A DNA stretch of 64,000 nucleotides. Source: Bacteroidetes bacterium GWF2_41_31. Lineage in GTDB: Bacteria; Bacteroidota; Bacteroidia; Bacteroidales; F082. Below are positions 34,552 to 42,376 of this stretch, piece after piece; within the stretch, counting starts at the first letter, position 1, and the number at the start of each line of letters is the position of its first letter. The stretch lies in assembly GCA_001769215.1 (NCBI GenBank), contig MEOL01000047.1, forward strand, positions 62,001 through 126,000. The letters are read 5' to 3'. The position numbers and the translations under genes were made by a program. Under the pieces are notes generated by a model. The model was given only the letters and a program-made list of their open reading frames with translations. It was not told where the DNA came from and ran no database searches.

Positions 34552-35250
34552 ATGAAGACCAGATTACTAAATACAGCTGTGGGAATTTTACTGGAAGGAT
34601 TTTGTCTTGGGCAGGAAAGATGGTTCCCCACTAAACCTGAGGTACAGAAACTTGATTCAATAATTACGGAAAGGTTTAAGGAGAGTTCTTGTTATGATTC
34701 AAATGAAACCTACAATATTGACCACATTTTTGTATATGATTATTTTGAAGATATGCTGAAACGCTCGGATTTTATAGATAAATCAGTACTGAAAAAAATA
34801 AAGAAGCAATATTTTCCTTACCGTTATTGTTATCCACAAACTATAGAAAAACTTTTTACTAAATATAAAAGCGACTCACTTCATCCTATGCTGGATGAAG
34901 ATTATGATGTTATTAAAAAAAACGTTTTATGGGTAAGCGTCTCTTTTATTACCGATAGTTCAGATAAATTGGTGGCTTATTGGAACACTATGGACTCGCA
35001 TATATTTTGTACGAATGAGTATTCGTCAAAATCACTTAATCTATTATATAATTTTTTGAAAAACAAAGAGTTTACAATCGTGTTTCGTTTAGCGTCAAGT
35101 GGTGGCGAAAACTATCTCGGGTTAACCAAAGAGGGTAATATTGAAATTCTAACATATTCAGATAAAGATGAATGGAAGAAAATTAGTTTAGAGGAGTTGA
35201 CTAAAGACTATTGGCAAAATTTTGATGTATTTAAATTTGACAAAGAGTAG
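34552..35250 (+). CDS. Candidate orphan immunity protein
   Basis: 232 residues, starting 2 bp after the third tip remnant. The N-terminus (KTRLLNTAVGILLEGFCLGQ) resembles a weak signal peptide. The rest is charged, with FVYDYFEDML, YRYCYPQTIEKLF and a beta-rich C-terminal half (VLWVSVSFITD, FTIVFRLASSGGENYLG). No family recognised. AT-rich. Position suggests the immunity partner of the lost tip, kept after the toxin decayed. It may equally be a passenger gene. Confidence 0.5.
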   Translation: MKTRLLNTAVGILLEGFCLGQERWFPTKPEVQKLDSIITERFKESSCYDSNETYNIDHIFVYDYFEDMLKRSDFIDKSVLKKIKKQYFPYRYCYPQTIEKLFTKYKSDSLHPMLDEDYDVIKKNVLWVSVSFITDSSDKLVAYWNTMDSHIFCTNEYSSKSLNLLYNFLKNKEFTIVFRLASSGGENYLGLTKEGNIEILTYSDKDEWKKISLEELTKDYWQNFDVFKFDKE

Positions 35251-35331
35251 GTTTGTAATAAAGACTAATCTCCTTCCTAAGCCTAGATTTCATCTAAGCT
35301 TTCCTATCATTATGTTTCCTGTTTTTGTTTT

Positions 35332-35589
35332 ATGACTACAATTGGGCAAATAGCTAAAACCTTTGTCGATTGCACTTTTGAAACGATAGAAGATGCCAGC
35401 CATCAACTGCGGCAACTGCATTACATCAGTGGTGGGGATGGCCTTTTTCCTATATATGTGATCGACCAGGATGGCAAGGGCACCATGTACTACATCCATA
35501 AAGACTACCAGGGCAAGTGTAACTACGCTTTCCTATTACGAGATTTCCGTTCGTTGTTTTATATCAGAAAGTTATCAAATGAAGATTAA
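35332..35589 (+). pseudogene. Truncated RHS core remnant
   Basis: The frame begins ATG-ACT-ACA, like the start of the displaced cassette at 32461, and continues FVDCTFETIEDAS...QLRQLHYISGGDGLF and IHKDYQG, then leaves homology at about 35516 and runs to a chance stop. Only about 52 of the ~157 core residues remain and there is no tip or immunity gene after it. This is the oldest-looking part of the array. Confidence 0.75.
35360..35516 (+). repeat. RHS core repeat, copy 3 (truncated)
   Basis: Matches the first third of the repeat at 30033-30505 and 32489-32961, with more differences than the other two have from each other. Confidence 0.75.
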
Positions 35590-35706
35590 AATGATACAAG
35601 CGTAAATTGGGGATTGGTTGATGTGTATTCCTCACAAAAGTAGCCTGTTTTTTTCATTTTTGTTGGAGTACCAGGCAATTTTTAATGGGAACTTAATAAA
35701 CGCCTC

Positions 35707-35737
35707 TTGATTGCGTGTGCTAAAAGAAGTAAATTTG
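35707..35737 (+). promoter_or_regulatory. Candidate promoter of the DUF302 gene
   Basis: TTG (35707-35709), 20-bp spacer, TAAATTTG (35730-35737), close to TTG-N19-TAnnTTTG. It lies about 90 bp before the ATG at 35826. Confidence 0.4.
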
Positions 35738-35825
35738 CGACAGAAATGATGTTAGGTAGTATACCAATTTAATAACCTGGAGAAACCGGCTATTCAAAAG
35801 AGCCCTTCTCCCTAAATGTCACACT

Positions 35826-36314
35826 ATGAAAAAGCATATTTTTTATCTATCAGCCCTATTGTTGGCCTTTTTTGTTTTATCCACCGGATTTGCTCAAACT
35901 CAAAATAAGGAGCTAAACCAGGACAAGAACAGTTATTACTTTTTTAAAGTGATGAATACTGATTTTGAAGCCACCATCATCCGCGTAAAAGAATCTTTAA
36001 AAGAACAAGGTTTTGGAGTGGTTTCGGAAATCAACATGCAACAAAAACTTACACAGGCAACAGGTAAGGAAATGGATCCATACATCATCATTGGTGCTTG
36101 CAACCCCAAAGGAGCCTACGAGGCCCTTCAAATTGATGCCCACATCGGCCTTATGTTGCCATGCAACGTCATAGTGCGCGATTTGGGAAACAACAGGGTG
36201 GAAGTAGCCGCCATCAATCCCGTGAAAACCATGTCATCGCTTAAGAATAAAAAGATGAATGTCCTGGCTACGGAGATTGCCTCGAAACTTCAATTGGTTA
36301 TTGCCAATCTTTAA
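35826..36314 (+). CDS. Exported DUF302 domain protein
   Basis: 162 residues: signal peptide (about 1-24, ending GFAQ), then a DUF302 domain: FEATIIRVKESLKEQGFGVVSEI, DPYIIIGACNPKGAYEAL, IGLMLPCNVIVRD and VEVAAINPV, matching this family from end to end. DUF302 proteins have no settled function; some bind small ligands or heme-like groups. The stop overlaps the stop region of the convergent gene by 4 bp. It marks the return to ordinary sequence after the RHS island. Confidence 0.9.
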   Translation: MKKHIFYLSALLLAFFVLSTGFAQTQNKELNQDKNSYYFFKVMNTDFEATIIRVKESLKEQGFGVVSEINMQQKLTQATGKEMDPYIIIGACNPKGAYEALQIDAHIGLMLPCNVIVRDLGNNRVEVAAINPVKTMSSLKNKKMNVLATEIASKLQLVIANL

Positions 36315-36919
36315 TAAAGCTGAAGCGACAAACCCAGGTTGATGATTCCTTTGTAGCCAAATCCAAATTCTGCAAAACCGCCAATGGATTTACCAATTCT
36401 GATCCCCAAGACATTGGCTTGCCAGGCCACACGGTTTATTACACCTGAAGCATCTGACAATCCGCTATCAATAGGTGCCGTTAGTTTTTCGGTTCCTATC
36501 TGATACCCGACACCTGCACCTGAATATAGCTGTACGATTCCACGGTTGATATAGCGATATTCAACATCCACCGCGATGGAAATAAATTGCCTGGAGAGTG
36601 TCCCCACCTTGTTTCCCACATTGTATAATGTGGCTTGGCTTTGGTTGAATCCCATGGCAAATCCCCATAACAACCTCTCGTTTTTGGTGATATGCCGGTA
36701 CGCCAATGATACTGTTCCGCTTCCCGTGTAATGATCGCGCACATACCGTTTTTCAGGAAATTGTTTATTCAGCATGGCCGACTCCATCGATAAAAACTGA
36801 TCGATAGGGAAAAGGCCATAGCTCAACATTACATCATGGTGTTGGTAGTTTTGCTCAACACTTTGTGCAGATAATTGCAGGGTAACAATAAGCCCGACAA
36901 ATAATATTATTGTTCTCAT
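36311..36919 (-). CDS. Exported outer-membrane-like protein
   Basis: About 202 residues from ATG 36919, chosen because a signal peptide (RTIILFVGLIVTLQLSAQ) starts there and the -7 box at 36964 would put transcription start too close to the two upstream ATG/alternative starts. The mature part alternates aromatic and small residues in strands (VSLAYRHIT, FISIAVDVEYRYI, VQLYSGAGVGYQIG, GFAEFGFGYKGIINLGLSLQLY) and ends in a beta-signal-like LQLY, so a small beta-barrel is likely. No specific family recognised. Confidence 0.65.
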   Translation of the reverse strand: MRTIILFVGLIVTLQLSAQSVEQNYQHHDVMLSYGLFPIDQFLSMESAMLNKQFPEKRYVRDHYTGSGTVSLAYRHITKNERLLWGFAMGFNQSQATLYNVGNKVGTLSRQFISIAVDVEYRYINRGIVQLYSGAGVGYQIGTEKLTAPIDSGLSDASGVINRVAWQANVLGIRIGKSIGGFAEFGFGYKGIINLGLSLQLY

Positions 36920-36963
36920 ACTAACCGGATAACGGAATCGAAATAGTGACATGATAGTTTTTT

Positions 36964-36971
36964 CAAAAGTA
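36964..36971 (-). promoter_or_regulatory. -7 promoter box for the 36311-36919 gene
   Basis: Minus strand TACTTTTG (TAnnTTTG), 45 bp before the chosen ATG. Confidence 0.5.
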
Positions 36972-37101
36972 CTGCAAATAGTTGTGATTTCAGCCAAGGC
37001 GGATGCTTTCCAATTAATTTGATTACTTTTGCAACGAAAAAAAAACGACTATGGGATAATAAACCTGCCGGTTAAATATCATAAAGAAAGGAGGAACACC
37101 T

Positions 37102-38010
37102 ATGAGAGAAACGATTAAAATAGGAAGACTAAGGTGGCTTCATATTAAAAGTCCTACCGAGGATGATTTTGAATACCTGAGCAATACCTTCCACTTTCAC
37201 CAACTTGATATTGAAGACTGTAGGCAAATCAGCCAGCGTCCCAAGGTGGATATTTACGATGATTATTATTTTTTAATTCTCCATTTTCCCGTTTTCGACT
37301 TACAGAAGCATTTTATTAAGCCCAGTGAAGTAAAAATATTCTGGGCAGAGGATTACATCATTACGGTAGGTCAAACACATTGGATGGTGGATAAGCTTTT
37401 TGAAGAGTCGTTGCAACAGGAAAGCGAAGGACGTGATTTTGAGGTCGGAACCTCCGATGCTTTGCTGTATACCATTCTGGAAAAGTTGATGACCGAATCG
37501 GTAGCTGTATTAAGAAGGGTGGGCCTTGAACTCGAATTGATAGGGAAAGAACTGTTTGGCAACAAACCTACCCGGGTTATTGAACGCCTCTCCGTTACCC
37601 GGAAAAACATCATTGCACTCAATACCATGTACAAGCCGCAACTTCGCGTGTTCAATAAATTTGAATCGGGAAATGTGGAAGGTTTTGCCGACAACATGGA
37701 AGACTACTGGGGCAACATCCTCGACTACTACAACAAAATGTGGGACATGACCGAGGATTATGGTGAACTGATTGATGGTTTGTCGACTACCTTCGATTCG
37801 ATGCAGACCAACAAAACCAACGAAATCATGAAAATCCTCACCCTGATTTCGTCCATTATCCTCCCTTTAACCTTTCTCACCGGGCTCTATGGCATGAACA
37901 TTCTGCTTCCATTGCAAAACGAAAACTATGCTTTTTATATCGTGATCGCTATTATGTTGACGATTGGAGGTGGCATGATTGCCTATTTCAGGCGGAAGAG
38001 GTGGATGTAG
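37102..38010 (+). CDS. corA: CorA-family magnesium/divalent cation transporter
   Basis: 302 residues, usual length. A cytoplasmic alpha/beta N-domain is followed by long helices and two C-terminal membrane segments. The pore signature GMN is in LYGMNILLP (about residue 272) with the preceding IILPLTFLTGLYG. The second helix ends in FRRKRWM. Imports Mg2+ down its potential. A purine-rich AAAGGAGG lies 10-12 bp before the ATG, an unusually clear Shine-Dalgarno for this genome. A copy of its last 14 codons recurs at 39570-39614. Confidence 0.95.
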   Translation: MRETIKIGRLRWLHIKSPTEDDFEYLSNTFHFHQLDIEDCRQISQRPKVDIYDDYYFLILHFPVFDLQKHFIKPSEVKIFWAEDYIITVGQTHWMVDKLFEESLQQESEGRDFEVGTSDALLYTILEKLMTESVAVLRRVGLELELIGKELFGNKPTRVIERLSVTRKNIIALNTMYKPQLRVFNKFESGNVEGFADNMEDYWGNILDYYNKMWDMTEDYGELIDGLSTTFDSMQTNKTNEIMKILTLISSIILPLTFLTGLYGMNILLPLQNENYAFYIVIAIMLTIGGGMIAYFRRKRWM

Positions 38011-38364
38011 GGTGTATTTTTTGAAATGTAATTAAAATTCACTGGAATGCACCAAACCTGCTAATCAGGAAAAATCATTAAATCCCCCCTCAAAATAGAA
38101 TTGCAGTTTTTAATAATGACAAATTGCTTTTTAGCAATACTTTACTATTTGCATCCTATTATTTTCCTGCCTTTTAGGTAGAGAAAACCTCCTTTATTAT
38201 ACACTTGAAAGTTGTACTTATAGGATTTTATGCTTGCACTGAAATTGAGGGTGGTGTTAATAACTTTTTAATAAAAGTAAGTATGAAGAAAATCGACAGC
38301 AGATTAATGACTAAATTAGTATAGAAATTCAACTAAAGAAAAAAACAATTTAAAAATCAGAATT
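38011..38364. other. Intergenic region after corA
   Basis: 354 bp, AT-rich, no coding-like frame (longest plausible small frame is about 13 codons). No strong terminator or promoter consensus was found; a weak hairpin ATTGC-TTTTTA-GCAAT lies near 38125. It separates corA from the lipase-like gene and is part of the segment bounded by the corA-end repeats. Confidence 0.35.
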
Positions 38365-39486
38365 ATGAGAACATTAACTCTCTTTATTGCAATTGCGGTA
38401 ACATGTCTTGCATTTACCGGATGTCAGCAGAAGAAGGAATCCACTTCAGTCCTTCCCGGATATGATAAAACTGAACTTGCCGCTTTGATCCCGGTAATGG
38501 AACGAGCCTATGATACGGCCGATATCGGTGGTTTTAAAACACCACAGCCTGATGGGATCAAACAGGTTTTTCGCTCAAAGGTTTCTCCGCTCATGAACCG
38601 CTTCGATGTGTGGATTACCAGTAATAACAGAGCAGTAATTGCCATCAGGGGATCAATTGTAGACCCGGGAGGGCTGAGTTTTACTGCTGCATTTTATAGT
38701 CCGATGGTCCCGGCAAGCGGGAAGATAAAAATGTCGGAATCCAAAACCTTCGAGTATAAGGTAGCAGAAATACCGGGTGCAGCGGTACATCTTGGCATGC
38801 TGTTGGGCCTGGCGCACATCTCGGATGAGCTTGTGAGCCAGATCAAGGATCAATATGGCAAAGGTATCCGTGATTTCATCCTTCTCGGTCACAGTCAGGG
38901 AAGCGGTATCGGCTTTCTTGCCACATCATATATCCGCTATCTGCAGAAAGACGGCAAACTGCCTTCGGATTTTCGTTTAAAAACCTATTTGATTGCAGCG
39001 CCCAAGGTCGGTAATCTGCAATATGCTTACGATTATCAGAAAATCAATAATGGAGGATGGGCGATGGCTGTAAATAACATTCTGGACTGGGTCCCCTGTA
39101 TTGGCTTAACATTTCAGACCGCCATTGATTTTCCAAAGATCAGTCCGTTTTATGATATGAAAGGCTTTATGGCCAGTATAAATTTCCCCGCCGGACCTAA
39201 ATTTGATGAAACCTATAACCAGTTTTTAGCGGTAGGGCCGGCCGTGACAAAGCAGGTACTGGAGATCATCCATGAGAATGTTTACCCGAGAGTGATAAAG
39301 GCCATGCCAGGATATGTTGAACCGGCATTATTGGGAACGTTTGATTTCGAGCGATCCGGTGACCAGGTTCCCCTCTTCCCCGATGCCGTTTATTACAAAA
39401 CCTTCCCGCAGGATACAGTACATTTTCAGGCATGGGAAAATCATTCGGTTTATCCCTATTATCTCCTGGTGAATAGCAACTATTAG
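38365..39486 (+). CDS. Lipase class 3-like lipoprotein
   Basis: 373 residues: signal with lipobox (CLAFTGCQQ, Cys20), so lipid-anchored. Alpha/beta-hydrolase features: VIAIRGSIVD (oxyanion region of class 3 lipases), LLGHSQGSGIGFLA with the nucleophile Ser in GHSQG (about residue 175), TYLIAAPKVGN, and later LDWVPCIGLTF. A C-terminal His (ENHSVYPYYLL) may complete the triad. It would hydrolyse an acylglycerol or other ester at the cell surface. It sits between corA and a short copy of the corA 3' end, which suggests that the segment was inserted or that a duplication collapsed here. Confidence 0.85.
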   Translation: MRTLTLFIAIAVTCLAFTGCQQKKESTSVLPGYDKTELAALIPVMERAYDTADIGGFKTPQPDGIKQVFRSKVSPLMNRFDVWITSNNRAVIAIRGSIVDPGGLSFTAAFYSPMVPASGKIKMSESKTFEYKVAEIPGAAVHLGMLLGLAHISDELVSQIKDQYGKGIRDFILLGHSQGSGIGFLATSYIRYLQKDGKLPSDFRLKTYLIAAPKVGNLQYAYDYQKINNGGWAMAVNNILDWVPCIGLTFQTAIDFPKISPFYDMKGFMASINFPAGPKFDETYNQFLAVGPAVTKQVLEIIHENVYPRVIKAMPGYVEPALLGTFDFERSGDQVPLFPDAVYYKTFPQDTVHFQAWENHSVYPYYLLVNSNY

Positions 39487-39502
39487 CAGGGGCCCTTGCC
39501 CT

Positions 39503-39563
39503 CCTCCTCGGTCGCTCCTCAAACAAAACTTTTAAAGATTTATCTGAAGAGCAACCAAGGAGG
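39503..39563. repeat. Imperfect inverted repeat after the lipase gene
   Basis: 39503-39520 and 39546-39563 pair at 15 of 18 positions (CCTCCTCGGTCGCTC against GAGCAACCAAGGAGG), with a 25-nt AT-rich loop. It directly precedes the corA-end remnant. It could be a terminator stem without a T-run or the end of a small element. Confidence 0.45.
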
Positions 39564-39569
39564 TTTCGG

Positions 39570-39614
39570 GGAGGTGGAATGATTGCTTATTTCAGGCGGA
39601 AGAGGTGGATGTAG
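39570..39614 (+). pseudogene. Remnant copy of the corA 3' end
   Basis: Codes GGGMIAYFRRKRWM and stop, the exact last 14 residues of CorA, with only a few silent differences from 37966-38010. No corA homology lies before it. Evidence for a duplication or insertion event around the lipase gene. Confidence 0.8.
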
Positions 39615-39725
39615 TTGTTTTTGTATTTTAGCAGGGAATTTTTCTCTGAAAAGTACTGATTCCAAAATGGGTATTTATTGATGCTCAATCCTTTTTCAGA
39701 TTAAAATGTTATTAATCGACTAATC

Positions 39726-40973
39726 ATGAAATTATACAAGGGCATGTTTATTTGTTGTTTTTGGATGTTTACTTTTCCATATATGACAACGGCTCAGTTT
39801 AATAAAAAGGAAATTGCATTGAATATTTCTTGTGAAAATGTTTATGATGTAATCTTATTAACTCCATCAAACAGGTATGTAAAATTAATTTCAAAAGAGG
39901 TAGGCCTGGAGCCAATCATTACGGGTGGGTATAAGGGAAAGGGATATTCAGATATGATATTTCAGAACAGTGTAGTTTTTCAGGATCAGCAACCCATTAT
40001 TCTTCCAAAATACGAAAACTTTATCTACAGTAATGTTACTGAAAACAAGCTATTTACTACCGAAAATTATCGGGGTACAGGTGAAGTATCATTTAAACTG
40101 TATAATCTCGAAAATAAGAATTTATCGCTTATTAATGAAGTAATTAAGCCAATACCATATTCGATTCTTTATAATACAAAAGGGAATATTGTTGTCCTCA
40201 CGGATTATGATGAATGTTTTGGAAGAACAATAGATATTTATACTTCTGATAACTTCAATGCCAAAACCTCAATAAAACCTTTCGGTAAACATGGCTTTGA
40301 GGACGTTACATTTTTTGAAGACGAATTATTCTTATACGCTCTTTTTAAGCCTGTTGTAATTAGTAGTTATCCGAATGAATCTATTAAAATATACCAAATT
40401 AGTTTAAGTACCGGTGAAATTCTCCAGGAGAAAGTCTTAAGTATACCCTTAAATATTGTGGGGTTCTATGTAACCGATGAATATTTCATAATGTACTCAT
40501 ATAACAAGGTGATTGCTTATAATTATTTAGGAGATCAGGTTTGGGGTAATGATATTACAATACATGAAATCAAGGCAGATATTGATGAGGAAATTTTATA
40601 CTTAGGCTTATCTGATATGATTGTCGCGTTGAACCTGGAAAATGGACAACCACTTTGGAAAAGTAATTTCCTTGATTTTTACATGGATAAACTTATGGGG
40701 TTGCCTGACAACATGCCAAATATTAATATCAGGCCTGTATTTTTTGATCTTATTGACAATCAGCTTGCTGTAATTATTAGTCAAACCTCCTACGGTACAG
40801 TTAGACGCTATCAAAAGTACTTAACCAAACTTTTTGTTTTTGATTCAGAGGGCAATATCACCGCTACAAAAAACATCTTATCCTCAGAAACCAAGTTATT
40901 TAGGTGCTTCTTTCAAAATATGAATTCATTTACCGTTTTCAGCGACAGCGCAATGATATATTATGAAAAATAA
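39726..40973 (+). CDS. Exported beta-propeller-like protein (6-bladed/PQQ-like)
   Basis: 415 residues with a signal peptide (about 1-23, ending MTTAQ). The body shows regular strand repeats (LFTTENYRGTGEV, IVVLTDYDECFG, YFIMYSYNKVIAYNY, IVALNLENGQPLWKS), the last resembling PQQ-type blades, and is like the TolB-like 6-bladed proteins common in Bacteroidota. AT-rich compared with corA and the sigma-factor cluster, which may point to transfer. Function unknown; probably periplasmic or surface sensor or binding protein. Confidence 0.65.
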   Translation: MKLYKGMFICCFWMFTFPYMTTAQFNKKEIALNISCENVYDVILLTPSNRYVKLISKEVGLEPIITGGYKGKGYSDMIFQNSVVFQDQQPIILPKYENFIYSNVTENKLFTTENYRGTGEVSFKLYNLENKNLSLINEVIKPIPYSILYNTKGNIVVLTDYDECFGRTIDIYTSDNFNAKTSIKPFGKHGFEDVTFFEDELFLYALFKPVVISSYPNESIKIYQISLSTGEILQEKVLSIPLNIVGFYVTDEYFIMYSYNKVIAYNYLGDQVWGNDITIHEIKADIDEEILYLGLSDMIVALNLENGQPLWKSNFLDFYMDKLMGLPDNMPNINIRPVFFDLIDNQLAVIISQTSYGTVRRYQKYLTKLFVFDSEGNITATKNILSSETKLFRCFFQNMNSFTVFSDSAMIYYEK

Positions 40974-41025
40974 CTTTTTACTGTAAGTCTTATTAGACTA
41001 CAGCCCATTGTTGGCGAGGCATTCA

Positions 41026-41051
41026 TTGCCCCTGGCTTAAGCCGGGGGCAA
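41026..41051. repeat. REP-like palindrome
   Basis: TTGCCCCTGGC (41026-41036), TTAA, GCCGGGGGCAA (41041-41051): an 11-bp stem (one G-T pair) with a 4-nt loop, GC-rich in an AT-rich gap. No T-run follows, so a REP-type repeat is more likely than a terminator. Confidence 0.55.
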
Positions 41052-41138
41052 AAGGACAAAACGAACAAAAAAATCCCTAACTGCATTTTACTTTTTACTA
41101 CTTTCATCGTATCAATAACAAGACGATAAATTTTGCCG

Positions 41139-41708
41139 ATGAAGGTTGAACCTGAACATATTATTGACAGAGTAAAATCCGGAGATAAAGAAGCATTTGG
41201 AACCCTGGTAAAACAACATCAACAATATGCCTATCATCTTGCGTTCAGACTTTTATGTAATGAAGAAGATGCAAAAGATGTGGTGCAGGACAGTTTTGTG
41301 AAAATCTGGAAAAACATCGGCCAATTTAATCCACAGGCTAAGTTTACTACCTGGATGTTTAAGATTGTAACCAATACTGCCATTGATAAACTCAGGTATA
41401 ACAAACGTTTTGAAACGGAGTCGCTGGCTGGTATTCAGTATAATATGGGTCACCTCCATGATGAAACCCCTGAAACTCTGCTTCATCAAAATGAAACAGG
41501 CCGGTTAATTAAAGGGTTGACCGGGAACCTGCCGGAAAAGCAACAACTTGTTTTTGTATTGAGAGATTTACAGGGATTAACAACGGAGGAAGTATCGGAG
41601 GTTCTAAATATGCCGGCTACATCGGTAAAAAGCAATCTTCATTTTGCGCGCAAGGTGATCAGGGAAAAATTGTTTCAGATACATTCGTATGAAAGGAGTA
41701 TAAAATGA
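41139..41708 (+). CDS. ECF RNA polymerase sigma factor
   Basis: 189 residues from ATG 41139 (a TTG two codons earlier is less likely). Region 2: FGTLVKQHQQYAYHLAFRL, EDAKDVVQDSFVKIWKNI, FTTWMFKIVTNTAIDKLR. Region 4: LPEKQQLVFVLRDLQGLTTEEVSEVL, the MPATSVKSNLHFARKVI helix-turn-helix. The stop overlaps the next gene's start (ATGA), the usual coupling of an ECF sigma with its anti-sigma. It should direct transcription of an envelope or stress regulon, perhaps its own operon. Confidence 0.95.
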   Translation: MKVEPEHIIDRVKSGDKEAFGTLVKQHQQYAYHLAFRLLCNEEDAKDVVQDSFVKIWKNIGQFNPQAKFTTWMFKIVTNTAIDKLRYNKRFETESLAGIQYNMGHLHDETPETLLHQNETGRLIKGLTGNLPEKQQLVFVLRDLQGLTTEEVSEVLNMPATSVKSNLHFARKVIREKLFQIHSYERSIK

Positions 41709-42328
41709 AGTGTGAATTGGTTAAAGAAAACATCGACCAGGCTATTTTTAGTCGTGAAAGTGTACTGTCTTCTGAAGAAATAGATCATCTGGAGAGTTGC
41801 GATTCATGTCGTGACTACCACACTGAAAGCCTGAAAGCCGGAAGGATGATTGAGATGGTCCGTAAGGAACCAATGTTGAACAGCCCGGAGGATCTTACTG
41901 CCCATATTCTGGAAGCCATTGAAAAGGAAGAACAGGTTCATGTGCCGAAAACCAGCTGGCTGAATGATAACGGGTTTCTCATCGCAAGAAATTTGCTGGC
42001 AGCAGCTTCCATTTGCCTGATGATTGTATTTGGAACCGAGCAATATCAGGTATTTGATAAAACAACAAAAATGGAAACCTATCTTTCACAGGTCTCAGGA
42101 AATGAGTACAATGGGAATTTCCAGAATATTGTTCGATACAATACCAGTTTTAATGATTTGAAGGAAATCAGCCTGTTAACGTCAGAAATTTCAAACAACT
42201 TTGGAAATAAGTTAAAATCGAAAATGATGTTAGCCCGCATGTCATCGCTGGCAATGAACTATTACGGCAGCCGGCAATTCAATCGGTTTGCCCCCTCCGG
42301 CACTTCATTCACAAATAATTCAGAATAA
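41705..42328 (+). CDS. Anti-sigma factor partner of the ECF sigma
   Basis: 207 residues. Its start overlaps the sigma gene by 4 bp. The N-terminal ~60 residues are the cytoplasmic sigma-binding part with a CDSCRDYH motif (HLESCDSCRDYH resembles the His-Cys-Cys zinc site of ZAS anti-sigma proteins). One membrane segment follows at about residues 98-116 (NLLAAASICLMIVFG), then a ~90-residue periplasmic or outer domain. Typical of a membrane anti-sigma that holds the sigma until a signal arrives. Confidence 0.85.
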   Translation: MKCELVKENIDQAIFSRESVLSSEEIDHLESCDSCRDYHTESLKAGRMIEMVRKEPMLNSPEDLTAHILEAIEKEEQVHVPKTSWLNDNGFLIARNLLAAASICLMIVFGTEQYQVFDKTTKMETYLSQVSGNEYNGNFQNIVRYNTSFNDLKEISLLTSEISNNFGNKLKSKMMLARMSSLAMNYYGSRQFNRFAPSGTSFTNNSE

Positions 42329-42376
42329 AAAACAGTTGTTAGCCATTGGCAATGTCTCACCCTTAAAATATGCATC

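Noticed and set aside
41026-41051. Terminator for the 39726-40973 gene
   Set aside because: The hairpin is strong but lacks a T-run in either direction; kept as a REP-like repeat instead.
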